Of a stretch of 64,000 nucleotides of DNA, positions 1 through 7,431 are shown in pieces. The DNA is taken from contig NZ_CP078013.2 in the NCBI RefSeq assembly GCF_024112395.2, forward strand, positions 3,534,001 to 3,598,000, written 5' to 3'. The translations under genes and the position numbers were made by a program. The notes under the pieces are model-generated. The model was not told the origin of the DNA. It did no database searches and saw only the letters and a program-made list of their open reading frames with translations. This DNA comes from Pseudomonas pergaminensis (GTDB taxonomy: Bacteria; Pseudomonadota; Gammaproteobacteria; Pseudomonadales; Pseudomonadaceae). Within the stretch, counting starts at the first letter, position 1; each line of letters opens with the position of its first letter.

Positions 1-744
1 GGGTTCTTCGAGGTTGGCGTCCATCAGCTTCACCACTTCACGCAGGGGCGCGCTGACGCTGACGTTTTCGGTGGGCTTGATGCGCCGGTAGCGGGATTCT
101 TCGAAGGCCAGGATGTCTTCGATGCCTTCGACCAGGGCCTTGCCATGCAGGCCCTTGATCCAGTCCAGCGCCATATGGAACGCGCCCGACGGGCTCGACG
201 CCGTCAGGCGATCGCGGTCGATCACATAGGGCTCGCTGGTGACGTGGGTGGCCTTGGACACTTCTGCCAGCGCCGGGCGATGTTCGGGGTGGATGGCGCA
301 GCGGTAACCCTGCAACAGCCCGGCGCGGCCGAGGAACCACGAACCGTTCCACAACCCCGCGAGGCAAATGCCATGTTCGGCGGCGCTGCGCAGCAGGTGG
401 ATGAAGTCTTCACTGGCCTTGAGTTCGGTACGGAAACCGCCGCAGATCACCAGCAGTTCCAAGTCTTGCAGCGCTGCTACGTCGAGGCGCGCGTCGGGGC
501 GGATCACTAGGCCCAGGTCGCTGATGACTTCGCCATCGTCCCAGCCGAAAGTGCGCGTGGCGAACAGGTCAGGACGCAGCAGGTTGGCGGTGACGAGGGT
601 GTCAAGGGTCTGGGTGAAGGCCGGCAGGGAGAAGTGTTCGAGCAACAGGAAGCCAACGCGGGTGACCGACGCCGGCTGCAGGGTTTCGTTGAGGTAGCGC
701 AGGTTCTTGCCCTTCATGCCACCGCTGAATTGACGTCTTTCCAT
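1..744 (-). CDS. GlxA-type AraC-family transcriptional regulator, C-terminus cut by window edge
   Basis: The reading frame is open from an ATG at 744 down to base 1 with no stop, giving 248 residues of a longer protein. Residues 26-200 look like a DJ-1/PfpI (class I amidotransferase-like) domain: the strand ending in VICGG (98-103) and the nucleophile-elbow region CLAGLWNGSWFLG (127-139) fit GlxA-type regulators. The AraC-type helix-turn-helix pair should begin near residue 235 and lies mostly outside the window. Relatives regulate arginine, choline/betaine, carnitine and similar catabolism; nothing here identifies the inducer. The family call is firm and the specific role unknown. Confidence 0.88.
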   Translation of the reverse strand, partial: MERRQFSGGMKGKNLRYLNETLQPASVTRVGFLLLEHFSLPAFTQTLDTLVTANLLRPDLFATRTFGWDDGEVISDLGLVIRPDARLDVAALQDLELLVICGGFRTELKASEDFIHLLRSAAEHGICLAGLWNGSWFLGRAGLLQGYRCAIHPEHRPALAEVSKATHVTSEPYVIDRDRLTASSPSGAFHMALDWIKGLHGKALVEGIEDILAFEESRYRRIKPTENVSVSAPLREVVKLMDANLEEP

Positions 745-971
745 CGAGGGTTGGCCCACTTTTGTTTTTGATGCACTGGGCGCCATCTTAGGGGCAAACG
801 CGTTGCCTGTCTCAGGCACTGAGCCTGAAAAAACCGTAACCCTTCAAAGCCCCCGGCAGAACAGCCGCAAGCGTATCTGATACGGTTTTTTCTTTGCCAT
901 CTGCATCTGTATCGAAAAGCCACCTGGACGGACAATAGCGCCATCCCCACCCCCTTCCCTTCGGAGGCCTT

Positions 972-1055
972 ATGACCAAGATGGCACTTTTCCTGTTCGG
1001 CTTTTTGGTACTCACCATCGGCATCGGCCTGCTGGCAACCATCTCACCGGTTTGA
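972..1055 (+). CDS. 27-residue single-span membrane peptide
   Basis: A short ORF opens with ATG 4 nt after a GGAGG ribosome-binding site (963-967) and ends with TGA. The product is almost entirely one hydrophobic helix (roughly residues 4-22, MALFLFGFLVLTIGIGLL), short enough to be a membrane-inserted microprotein. It lies alone between a divergent regulator and a convergent LysE gene. I do not recognise a function. The strong Shine-Dalgarno and clean helix argue for translation; conservation was not checked. Confidence 0.55.
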   Translation: MTKMALFLFGFLVLTIGIGLLATISPV

Positions 1056-1063
1056 AGCGGCCC

Positions 1064-1666
1064 TTAGCTGACAAACAGCATCGGGTACAGTGACAGCACC
1101 AGCAACGCCGCCATCGACCAATTGAACAGCCGCAACCAGCGAGGTTCACGCAACACATTGCGCAAGCCGCTGCCACAGCCGACCCACACGCATACGCTGG
1201 GCAGGTTGACCACGGCAAACACCAGTGCAATCACCAGCACATTGGTGACGTAGCCTTCAGCCGGCGTATAGGTGGTGATGGCCCCCAGCGCCATGATCCA
1301 GGCCTTGGGGTTCACCCACTGGAACGCCGCCGCGCCGAGGAAGGTCATGGGCTTGCCATGCGCGTCATTGCTGTCGGACATACCGCCCGCCGTCGCGATC
1401 TTCCACGCCAGGTACAGCAAGTACGCCGCCCCCACGTAACGCAACAACGTGTAGGCCCATGGGAAGACCTTGAACACCTCGCCCAATCCCAGGCCGACCG
1501 AGATCACCAGCAGCATGAAGCCGATGCTGATCCCCAGGGCATGGGGCATCGAGCGGCGGAAGCCGAAGTTCACGCCCGAGGCGAGCAACATGGTGTTATT
1601 GGGCCCCGGTGTGATCGAAGATACAAAAGCGAACAGTACAAAGGCTGACAACAGGCTGGTAGACAT
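1064..1666 (-). CDS. LysE/RhtB-family amino-acid exporter
   Basis: A 200-residue inner-membrane protein of the usual LysE/RhtB size, with about six hydrophobic segments. The N-terminal signature SSITPGPNNTMLLASG is characteristic of the family, which exports amino acids such as lysine, homoserine or threonine. I chose the ATG at 1666 (MSTSLLSAF) because it matches the family N-terminus; an ATG two codons upstream (1672) is possible, and the longer frame back to 1765 has no family resemblance. Monocistronic as far as can be seen. The substrate cannot be deduced. Confidence 0.9.
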   Translation of the reverse strand: MSTSLLSAFVLFAFVSSITPGPNNTMLLASGVNFGFRRSMPHALGISIGFMLLVISVGLGLGEVFKVFPWAYTLLRYVGAAYLLYLAWKIATAGGMSDSNDAHGKPMTFLGAAAFQWVNPKAWIMALGAITTYTPAEGYVTNVLVIALVFAVVNLPSVCVWVGCGSGLRNVLREPRWLRLFNWSMAALLVLSLYPMLFVS

Positions 1667-1842
1667 GATCATGAAGCGGCATCCGAACGGGGTGGTATGC
1701 CTGCGACAGTAGAGGGTTAACGACCGCCCTGCCCCGTACAGCCATGGGCAGATTGAGGCATACACTTTTTTACCAAGGCTTTCACAAACCTTTCACAGAT
1801 GAAGGCCTATGGTGAATCCAGCTCCTAATGAACATCCTTTTA

Positions 1843-1871
1843 GCCCGCGCTCCCCACGCGGGCTTTTCTTT
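1843..1871 (+). terminator. Orphan Rho-independent terminator
   Basis: Perfect 7-bp stem GCCCGCG/CGCGGGC (1843-1849 and 1857-1863) with a 7-nt loop, followed by TTTTCTTT. It points rightwards, yet no convincing plus-strand gene precedes it, since the LysE gene upstream is on the minus strand. It may end a small RNA or an unannotated short transcript starting near 1750. Confidence 0.6.
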
Positions 1872-1891
1872 GCCTGGGGTTTATCGCAGGC

Positions 1892-1925
1892 AAAAAAAGA
1901 GGCAAGCCCTTCATCAAGGCTTGCC
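1892..1925 (-). terminator. Rho-independent terminator of the small lipoprotein gene
   Basis: On the minus strand, GGCAAGCC and GGCTTGCC form a perfect 8-bp stem (1901-1908 with 1918-1925, loop 9 nt) followed by a T-rich tract (1892-1899). It sits 16 nt after the stop of the lipoprotein gene at 1941. Confidence 0.85.
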
Positions 1926-1940
1926 TCCAGTTTCTACCCG

Positions 1941-2099
1941 TCAGCGCGGGCCGCCACCGCCAGGGCCGCCGCCCTGACCGTGCCCGCCACCATGACCACC
2001 GCCGCCGCCACCACCGGGAGGCATGAACATCCAGCAGCCCGACAAGGTCGACAACAGCGCGACAACCACTGCCGCCTTGGTTACATAACTCAACTTCAT
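1941..2099 (-). CDS. Small Gly/His-rich lipoprotein, 52 residues
   Basis: ATG at 2099, preceded by an AGAGAG purine tract. Residues 1-21 form a lipoprotein signal (positively charged MKLSYVTK, hydrophobic core, lipobox LSGC with Cys22). The mature peptide is about 30 residues: WMFMPP followed by a Gly tract with interspersed His, Gln and Pro (GGGGGGGHGGGHGQGGG), ending PR. It is therefore predicted to be a lipid-anchored envelope peptide of low complexity. A strong minus-strand terminator follows directly, so it is its own transcription unit. Function unknown; the His/Gly tail could bind metal, but that is speculation. Confidence 0.75.
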   Translation of the reverse strand: MKLSYVTKAAVVVALLSTLSGCWMFMPPGGGGGGGHGGGHGQGGGPGGGGPR

Positions 2100-2222
2100 G
2101 ACCACACTCTCTTACTTGACGAGATTGACTTCTCGCTGGGTATGACAGTGCCAACTCAAATGCGTCACGGCTATCGTGTAACCTGTTGGTAAGGTTTGTA
2201 AGCCCGGCGGTACAAGCTGCCG

Positions 2223-2687
2223 TCAGTTCTGCGGCCGCTGTTTGGTCGAGTCCAGCTCGGCTTTTTTGGCAGTGCTGATTTCGGTGATTTGCGCCGACTT
2301 GGCGATCGCAAAATCGAATGTATCCTGCATCTTGGCAATGGCATCGGTGGCGGTGCCTTTCAGCCCACCGTTGGCCGCCCAGTCGAAGTTCCACACGCCC
2401 GACAGGTTATCGGCACCGGCCACGTCGTGGGTTTCGATGGCGGTGAACACATCGGGGTGACGCTCCATGTACTTGGCAGCATCGGACACCTCGGCAGGCA
2501 CTTTGCCCGAGGCATTGTTGGCCAGCTGGGTCAGCTCCTGCTTGGTGATGGCCGACTTGCCGGTCTGGCGCATATAGTCGGCAATCACTTTGCTGGACTT
2601 GGCAATGTTCAACTTGTCATCGAACGCCGAAGGTGACGCTTTAGGCGTGTTTGCCCCGCTGCCGGCGGGCGTTACGGTAGTAGACAT
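2223..2687 (-). CDS. HrpK/NolX-type (type III translocator-like) protein, 154 residues
   Basis: ATG at 2687 with an upstream GGGAGC; the frame extends further upstream, but residues before MSTTV have no resemblance to the rest. After a Ser/Thr/Ala/Pro-rich N-terminus, residues about 25-125 form a helical domain with the pattern ADYMRQTG, LTQLANNASG, AAKYMERHPDVF and ETHDVAGADNLSG followed by NFDWAANGG. As I recall, such modules occur in HrpK, HrpF and NolX-type type III translocators or effectors of plant-associated bacteria. There is no signal peptide. It is much shorter than those proteins and no secretion genes are adjacent, so it is either an orphan secreted protein or a stand-alone version of the domain. 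Divergent from a LysR gene. Confidence 0.55.
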   Translation of the reverse strand: MSTTVTPAGSGANTPKASPSAFDDKLNIAKSSKVIADYMRQTGKSAITKQELTQLANNASGKVPAEVSDAAKYMERHPDVFTAIETHDVAGADNLSGVWNFDWAANGGLKGTATDAIAKMQDTFDFAIAKSAQITEISTAKKAELDSTKQRPQN

Positions 2688-2894
2688 CGGCGCTGCTCCC
2701 CTGAAGGTACGAATGAAATCGTCGTGCTGACGATAGCCTGGCGCCGACGTTAGCATGGGCAATGGGCCATTAATCTGTGCTTCACAACAATTCACAAGGC
2801 CATGATCTGCGGCTTCTGTGAAAGCCTGCCAATCCATTACCATGAACCTGTATTCATGCTGATTAATTGCCAGCCCCCGACCCGGACCCCAGTC

Positions 2895-3800
2895 ATGAGA
2901 GATCTACCGCCCACCGCCACGCTGCGAGCTTTCGAAGTAGCGACCCGGCACGCGACGTTCACATCGGCCTCAGAAGAACTGCATGTGACCCAGAGCGCCG
3001 TCAGCCACCAACTCAAGCACCTCGAGGACCTGTGGGGCCTGCAGCTGTTCCAGCGTGGCAAGGCGTTGCGGCTGACCCCGGCCGGGGCCGCACTGGCGCC
3101 CATTGTGCGCGAGTTTTTCATGAACCTTGAGGTCACGCTGGCTGACCTCAGGGAACAAAAAGGCCGGGTTCGCCTGAAGGTCAGCACCACGTATTCGTTT
3201 GCCTTGAAATGGCTGCTGCCCAGGTTGCCCAGCCTGTCGCAGCAACATCCGGAAATCCTGATTACGCTGGAGACCAGCGACAAGGCCATCAAGTTCTCCA
3301 GCTCAGACCCGGATGTGGCCATCCGGCTGGGCAACGGCAATTATCCCGGCCTGCACTCGGAAGTCATGCTCCGCGAGCAGATCTTCCCGGTGGCCAGCCC
3401 GGATCTGCTCAACCGTTTCGGCGCGCCCCACGAGCCCGCTGAGCTGCTGCGTTACCCGTTGCTGACGCGCGACGGCGCAGACCTGGTGCCCAAGTGGGAA
3501 GCCTGGTTCGAACATATCGGCGTCAGCATTGCGCCACTCAAGGAAAGCGTCAGGTTCGCGGATACCAACATGACCATCGAGGCGGCGCTGCTGGGCCAAG
3601 GTGTTGCGCTGGCGCGAAGCGGCCACGTTGAAGCTGAAATCAATGACGGTCGCCTGATCAGGCTGTTTGAGCTGCCGTTCGCGTCGCCGGTCGGCTACTA
3701 CTTTGTCTGCCCCAAAGGGATTGAAACCCAGCCACACATCATCAGCTTTCGTAACTGGCTGTTGGCCGAGTCGATGCAGGCACAGCAAAATTATCAGTGA
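2895..3800 (+). CDS. LysR-family transcriptional regulator, GcvA-like
   Basis: 301 residues from the ATG at 2895 (MRDLPPTATLRAFE), the usual start for GcvA/AmpR-like LysR proteins; the frame upstream is not family-like. The N-terminal winged helix-turn-helix spans about residues 5-65 (SASEELHVTQSAVSHQLKHL is the recognition region). The rest is the periplasmic-binding-protein-like effector domain, starting with RLKVSTTYSFALKWLLPRL. It precedes a DMT transporter and an SDR oxidoreductase on the same strand, with a perfect palindrome between them, so it may control that pair. Effector unknown. Confidence 0.92.
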   Translation: MRDLPPTATLRAFEVATRHATFTSASEELHVTQSAVSHQLKHLEDLWGLQLFQRGKALRLTPAGAALAPIVREFFMNLEVTLADLREQKGRVRLKVSTTYSFALKWLLPRLPSLSQQHPEILITLETSDKAIKFSSSDPDVAIRLGNGNYPGLHSEVMLREQIFPVASPDLLNRFGAPHEPAELLRYPLLTRDGADLVPKWEAWFEHIGVSIAPLKESVRFADTNMTIEAALLGQGVALARSGHVEAEINDGRLIRLFELPFASPVGYYFVCPKGIETQPHIISFRNWLLAESMQAQQNYQ

Positions 3801-3840
3801 TACATGAACAATCACTCATGACAGGATGAAAGGACTTCGC

Positions 3841-3869
3841 TGTTAAACACGCCCTTGCGGTGTTTAACA
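3841..3869. promoter_or_regulatory. Perfect 10-bp inverted repeat, candidate operator
   Basis: TGTTAAACAC and GTGTTTAACA are separated by 9 nt and end 6 nt before the ATG of the DMT transporter gene. There is no T-tract after the second arm, so it does not look like a terminator of the LysR gene. Its position over the leader suggests an operator or an RNA hairpin occluding the ribosome-binding site. Confidence 0.5.
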
Positions 3870-3875
3870 TGGCGC

Positions 3876-4703
3876 ATGCCTTTACCCATCGTTCTACTCA
3901 TCCTCTTCGCCGCCCTCTTGCATGCCAGCTGGAACGCATTGTTGCGTGTCGGCGCCGACAGGCTGTGGTCAATGACCGTGATGTGCGTGGCGGTCGCCAT
4001 CGCCAGCAGTGTCATCGCCGTGTTTCTCGCCCCTCCCGCGCCAGCCAGCTGGCCCTACGCTGTCCTGTCGGGCGTGTTGCACGTGGGCTATAACCTGTTC
4101 CTGGTGCGAAGCTACAAGGTGGGCGACCTGGGGCAGACGTACCCGATCGCCCGCGGCTCCTCACCCATTCTGATCACGCTTTGCGCCTTGGTGTTTGCCG
4201 GTGAAACGGTCAGCACGAACGCTCTCATCGGCATCGTGCTGGTCTCCGGCGGCATTATTTCTCTGGCCTTCAGACAGCGCAGACTGGCGGTGCCCAGCCT
4301 GCCCTACGCCCTGGGCACGGGTTTTTTCATCGCGGCCTACAGCGTCACGGACGGTGTTGGCGCGAGGCTGTCCGGCGCACCGATGGCCTACACCGTATGG
4401 ATGTGTGCGCTCTGGGGCGTATTGATGCCCCTGGTGTATATCGGCCTGCGCGATACACGCAGCCTCTTCGCCCCGCGCCCCGGTGTCATCACAGCCTTGA
4501 TCGGGGGGCTTGTGTCCCTCCTGGCCTACGGCATCGTCATTTACGCCATGTCCCACGCGCCGATGGGCGCCGTTTCGGCCCTGCGCGAAACCAGCGTGCT
4601 GTTCGCGGCATTGATCGGTTATTTGTTTTTGGGCGAGTCGCTGACTGTCCGCAAAGTCCTGGCGTGCGTGGTCATTGCGACCGGCACGATGCTGATAGGC
4701 TGA
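3876..4703 (+). CDS. EamA-type DMT-superfamily transporter
   Basis: 275 residues from ATG 3876 (MPLPIVLLILFAALLHASWNAL), nearly all hydrophobic, with about ten transmembrane helices arranged as two EamA repeats. The region PIARGSSPILITL in the first half and ALRETSVLFAALIGYLFLGE in the second half are the usual EamA repeat ends. It is an inner-membrane drug/metabolite permease. It lies 29 nt before the SDR gene and is probably co-transcribed with it, so transporter and oxidoreductase may act on the same metabolite. Substrate unknown. Confidence 0.9.
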   Translation: MPLPIVLLILFAALLHASWNALLRVGADRLWSMTVMCVAVAIASSVIAVFLAPPAPASWPYAVLSGVLHVGYNLFLVRSYKVGDLGQTYPIARGSSPILITLCALVFAGETVSTNALIGIVLVSGGIISLAFRQRRLAVPSLPYALGTGFFIAAYSVTDGVGARLSGAPMAYTVWMCALWGVLMPLVYIGLRDTRSLFAPRPGVITALIGGLVSLLAYGIVIYAMSHAPMGAVSALRETSVLFAALIGYLFLGESLTVRKVLACVVIATGTMLIG

Positions 4704-4732
4704 TCGTTCACCCCTCAAAGGAGGTTCAAGCA

Positions 4733-5494
4733 ATGAGTACTGTGTCTTCGACACCGCTGATTCTGATTACCGGCGGCAGCCGCGGTGTCGGCGCGGCAAC
4801 CGCGCGCCTTGCAGCGGCGCAAGGCTACGATGTCGCGATCAGCTACGTCAGCAACGAGGCGGCCGCGCTCGGCGTGGTGGCGGATGTGCAAGCGTTGGGG
4901 CGCCGCGCCCTGGCCATCCGCGCCGACAGTGCGGACCCCGGACAGGTCGCGCAGCTGTTCGCAGCCATTGACCAGACGTTTGGCCGTATCGATGTGCTGG
5001 TCAACAATGCCGCGATCATTGCCCTGCAGTCACGCTTTGAAGACCTCGACTTTGCCCGCATGCAGCGCATCTTCGCGATCAATGCCATCGGCCCGATGCT
5101 GTGCGCGCAGCACGCGGTGAAACGCATGTCGCTGCGCCATAATGGCAAGGGTGGCAGCGTGATCAACGTGTCCTCGGCCTCCGCCCGGCTGGGCAGCCCG
5201 AACGAGTATGTCGATTACGCCGCCTCCAAGGGTGCCCTGGAGACGTTCACCACCGGGCTGTCCAAGGAAGTCGCGCGCGAAGGCATACGCGTCAACTGCG
5301 TACGGCCTGGGCACATCTACACCGACATGCACGCCAGCGGCGGCGAACCAGGGCGTGTGGATCGGGTCAAGGACAGCATTCCCATGGGCCGTGGCGGCGA
5401 ACCCGAAGAGGTGGCCCGCGCTATCCTGTGGCTGGCCGGTAAGGAAGCGTCGTTCATCACCGGGACCTTTCTGGATGTGACAGGCGGCAAGTAG
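4733..5494 (+). CDS. SDR-family NAD(P)-dependent oxidoreductase
   Basis: 253 residues from ATG 4733, preceded by a near-ideal AAAGGAGGT site (4717-4725). Classical short-chain dehydrogenase: cofactor motif TGGSRGVG (13-20), NNAA (91-94), structural Asn117, catalytic Ser near 148 (NVSSAS), Tyr162 and Lys166 in YAASK, and the C-terminal ITGTFLDVTGG. All catalytic residues are present. The family reduces or oxidises sugars, steroids or acyl groups; the closest style is the FabG/glucose-dehydrogenase group. Cytosolic. Probably in an operon with the upstream DMT transporter. Confidence 0.93.
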   Translation: MSTVSSTPLILITGGSRGVGAATARLAAAQGYDVAISYVSNEAAALGVVADVQALGRRALAIRADSADPGQVAQLFAAIDQTFGRIDVLVNNAAIIALQSRFEDLDFARMQRIFAINAIGPMLCAQHAVKRMSLRHNGKGGSVINVSSASARLGSPNEYVDYAASKGALETFTTGLSKEVAREGIRVNCVRPGHIYTDMHASGGEPGRVDRVKDSIPMGRGGEPEEVARAILWLAGKEASFITGTFLDVTGGK

Positions 5495-5508
5495 GCGGTA
5501 ACCGCCGA

Positions 5509-6222
5509 TTAACGGGAGGCGTGCTGGTCCCGGTGCCGGGCCAGCCCTTCCAGGGTGAACCGCGCTTGCATCAGCACCACCTCCCGCACTTGTTCCATTT
5601 CCTTCTGGTTCACTTCGCTCCACTTCAACGCCTCCAGCAGCTTGGGCTTCTGGATGCGGAACGCCAGGCCCTGGGTAAACAGCGCCATGGAATGGATCAC
5701 CGTGCGCTCATCCTCCAGCGCCAGGCCGGCCACGCGTGCGATCAGTTGGCGGATGACCCGCGCAATACGCGCCTTGAAACGCTCCTCGAACGCCATCGTT
5801 GCGCTTTGCGGGCACAAGCCGGCCTGGTGGCGATCCATGAACGCACGCCATGCCGTGGTTTGCGGGCTGTCCTGGATGGTTGAAACCACGGTGCCCAGGA
5901 TGCCCAGCGAGGCGTCAATCAGCGCGTTGTCGCCGGAATCGGCATCGGCCAGCACGCTTTCCGCCGCCTCCACCGGCGGCGACATCTTGCGCCACAGCAG
6001 CGTGATCAAGTGCTCGACGCACGCCAGGTACACGCCTTCCTTGCCATCGAAGTAGTACTGGATCGCAGGTGCGTTGACGCCCGCAGCCGTGGCGATATCA
6101 CGCGTGGACGCGCCATCGTAGCCACGCGCGCCGAATACCTCGACGGCCGCCTCGATAATGCGGGCGCGGGTTTCTTCGCCGCGCTGATAGCCACCCTCGG
6201 CGGCAGGTTTGTGTCGTGCCAT
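5509..6222 (-). CDS. TetR-family regulator with CecR/CerR-like C-terminal domain
   Basis: 237 residues from ATG 6222 (MARHKPAAEGG), with GGAG upstream; a longer frame to 6267 exists but is unlikely. The N-terminal TetR helix-turn-helix is clear (ARIIEAAVEVFGARGYDGASTRDIATAAGVNAPAIQYYF, residues about 20-55, quoted here only as the span). The C-terminus resembles the DUF1956 domain of E. coli CecR (YbiH), which represses nearby efflux genes. It is divergent from a complete HlyD-MFS-OMF efflux operon with a 99-nt intergenic region, so it is the likely repressor of that pump and of itself. Confidence 0.9.
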   Translation of the reverse strand: MARHKPAAEGGYQRGEETRARIIEAAVEVFGARGYDGASTRDIATAAGVNAPAIQYYFDGKEGVYLACVEHLITLLWRKMSPPVEAAESVLADADSGDNALIDASLGILGTVVSTIQDSPQTTAWRAFMDRHQAGLCPQSATMAFEERFKARIARVIRQLIARVAGLALEDERTVIHSMALFTQGLAFRIQKPKLLEALKWSEVNQKEMEQVREVVLMQARFTLEGLARHRDQHASR

Positions 6223-6260
6223 GTGCAGCTCCATTCGAATACCGGACCAAAATATACCAG

Positions 6261-6290
6261 TTGACAAAAATTCGCGAAAAAAGGAATTTA
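6261..6290. promoter_or_regulatory. Divergent promoter region with TTCGCGAA palindrome
   Basis: Between the TetR gene and the efflux operon, TTGACA (6261-6266) is a good -35 box pointing to the efflux genes; a matching -10 is only weakly visible in the A/T-rich stretch near 6284. The 8-bp palindrome TTCGCGAA (6271-6278), flanked by A tracts, lies inside this promoter and is a candidate TetR operator. The assignment is positional inference. Confidence 0.4.
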
Positions 6291-6321
6291 TTCCACCTGC
6301 TATAAATCTGGAGTGACCTCG

Positions 6322-7431
6322 ATGTCGGCTGCACCTCCCTCCCCTCAGGTCATGCCTGAAGAAACCGTCAACGGTCAGCGCGGTAAAGCCCGACGCATCC
6401 TGCTCAGCCTGGCCGGCATTGCTCTATTGGTCGGTGTGTCATGGGCCGCTTGGTGGTGGATCACCGGGCGCTTCATCGAGACCACCGACGATGCCTACCT
6501 GCAAGCCGACAGCATCAGCGTGGCGCCCAAGATCAATGGCTACGTGGCCGAAGTGCTGGTGAGCGACAACCAGAACGTCAAGCGCGGCGACGTGCTGGTG
6601 CGCCTGGATGCGCGCAAATACCAGGCGGTGAGTGACGAAGCGTCCGCAACCATTGCCGCGCGCAACGCCGACTACGCCAAGGCCCAAGCCGACCTGGTGC
6701 AGCAGGACTCGACCATCGCCGAAGCCCGTGCCCAGTTGCAGGGCGCCGAAGCCGATGCGCGGCATGCGCAGACCGAAGTCGCGCGCTACGCGCCACTGGC
6801 CCGCTCCGGCGCCGAACCAGAAGAACGCCTGGCGCAACTGAACAACCAACTGGCACAAGCGCGCAGCACGGTGGCGGCCAAACAGGCGGCGCTGCGCTCC
6901 AGCCAGACCCGCTACGGCACGCTCCAGGCCCAGCTCAAGCAGGCCCAGGCGCAATTGGGCGTGGCCAAGGCCAGCGAGGCGCAAAGCCAATTGGACGTGG
7001 ACGACGCCGTCATCCGCAGCCCGCTGGACGGTCGCGCGGCCGACCGGGGCGTGCGCGTGGGCCAGTACGTGCAACCCGGCACCCGGTTGCTGACGGTGGT
7101 GCCGATCAGCGCGATCTACCTGACCGCCAACTACAAGGAAACCCAGATCGGTGGCATGCGCCCCGGCCAGACCGTCACCGTGCACGTGGACGCCCTGCCC
7201 GGCCGCGACCTGCAAGGTCACATCGACAGCCTGGCCCCCGGCACCGGCGCGCAGTTCGCCTTGCTGCCGCCGTCGAACGCCACCGGTAACTTCACCAAGA
7301 TCGTGCAGCGCGTACCGGTGCGCATCGCCCTGGACGTGCCGGATGACCTGCGGGCCGCGTTGATGCCTGGCCTGTCGGCCACCGTCGAAGTCGACACCCG
7401 CACCCACGCTGCGGACGCCAACCATGGCTGA
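6322..7431 (+). CDS. HlyD/EmrA-family periplasmic adaptor of a tripartite efflux pump
   Basis: 369 residues from ATG 6322, with GGAG eight nt upstream; a GTG three codons earlier is an alternative. One N-terminal transmembrane helix (about 26-47) is followed by TDDAYLQADSISVAPKINGY, the start of the biotinyl-lipoyl-like half typical of EmrA. Then comes a long Ala/Gln-rich coiled-coil hairpin (about 100-230) and the second half-lipoyl and barrel region (DDAVIRSPLDGRAAD). The adaptor links an inner-membrane MFS pump to an outer-membrane channel. It overlaps the MFS gene by 8 nt. Confidence 0.95.
   Translation: MSAAPPSPQVMPEETVNGQRGKARRILLSLAGIALLVGVSWAAWWWITGRFIETTDDAYLQADSISVAPKINGYVAEVLVSDNQNVKRGDVLVRLDARKYQAVSDEASATIAARNADYAKAQADLVQQDSTIAEARAQLQGAEADARHAQTEVARYAPLARSGAEPEERLAQLNNQLAQARSTVAAKQAALRSSQTRYGTLQAQLKQAQAQLGVAKASEAQSQLDVDDAVIRSPLDGRAADRGVRVGQYVQPGTRLLTVVPISAIYLTANYKETQIGGMRPGQTVTVHVDALPGRDLQGHIDSLAPGTGAQFALLPPSNATGNFTKIVQRVPVRIALDVPDDLRAALMPGLSATVEVDTRTHAADANHG

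Noticed and set aside
825..898. Terminator-like ACCGTA/TACGGT pairing before TTTTTT near 890
   Set aside because: The arms are about 45 nt apart and the short inner palindrome leaves no loop. No plus-strand gene lies upstream.
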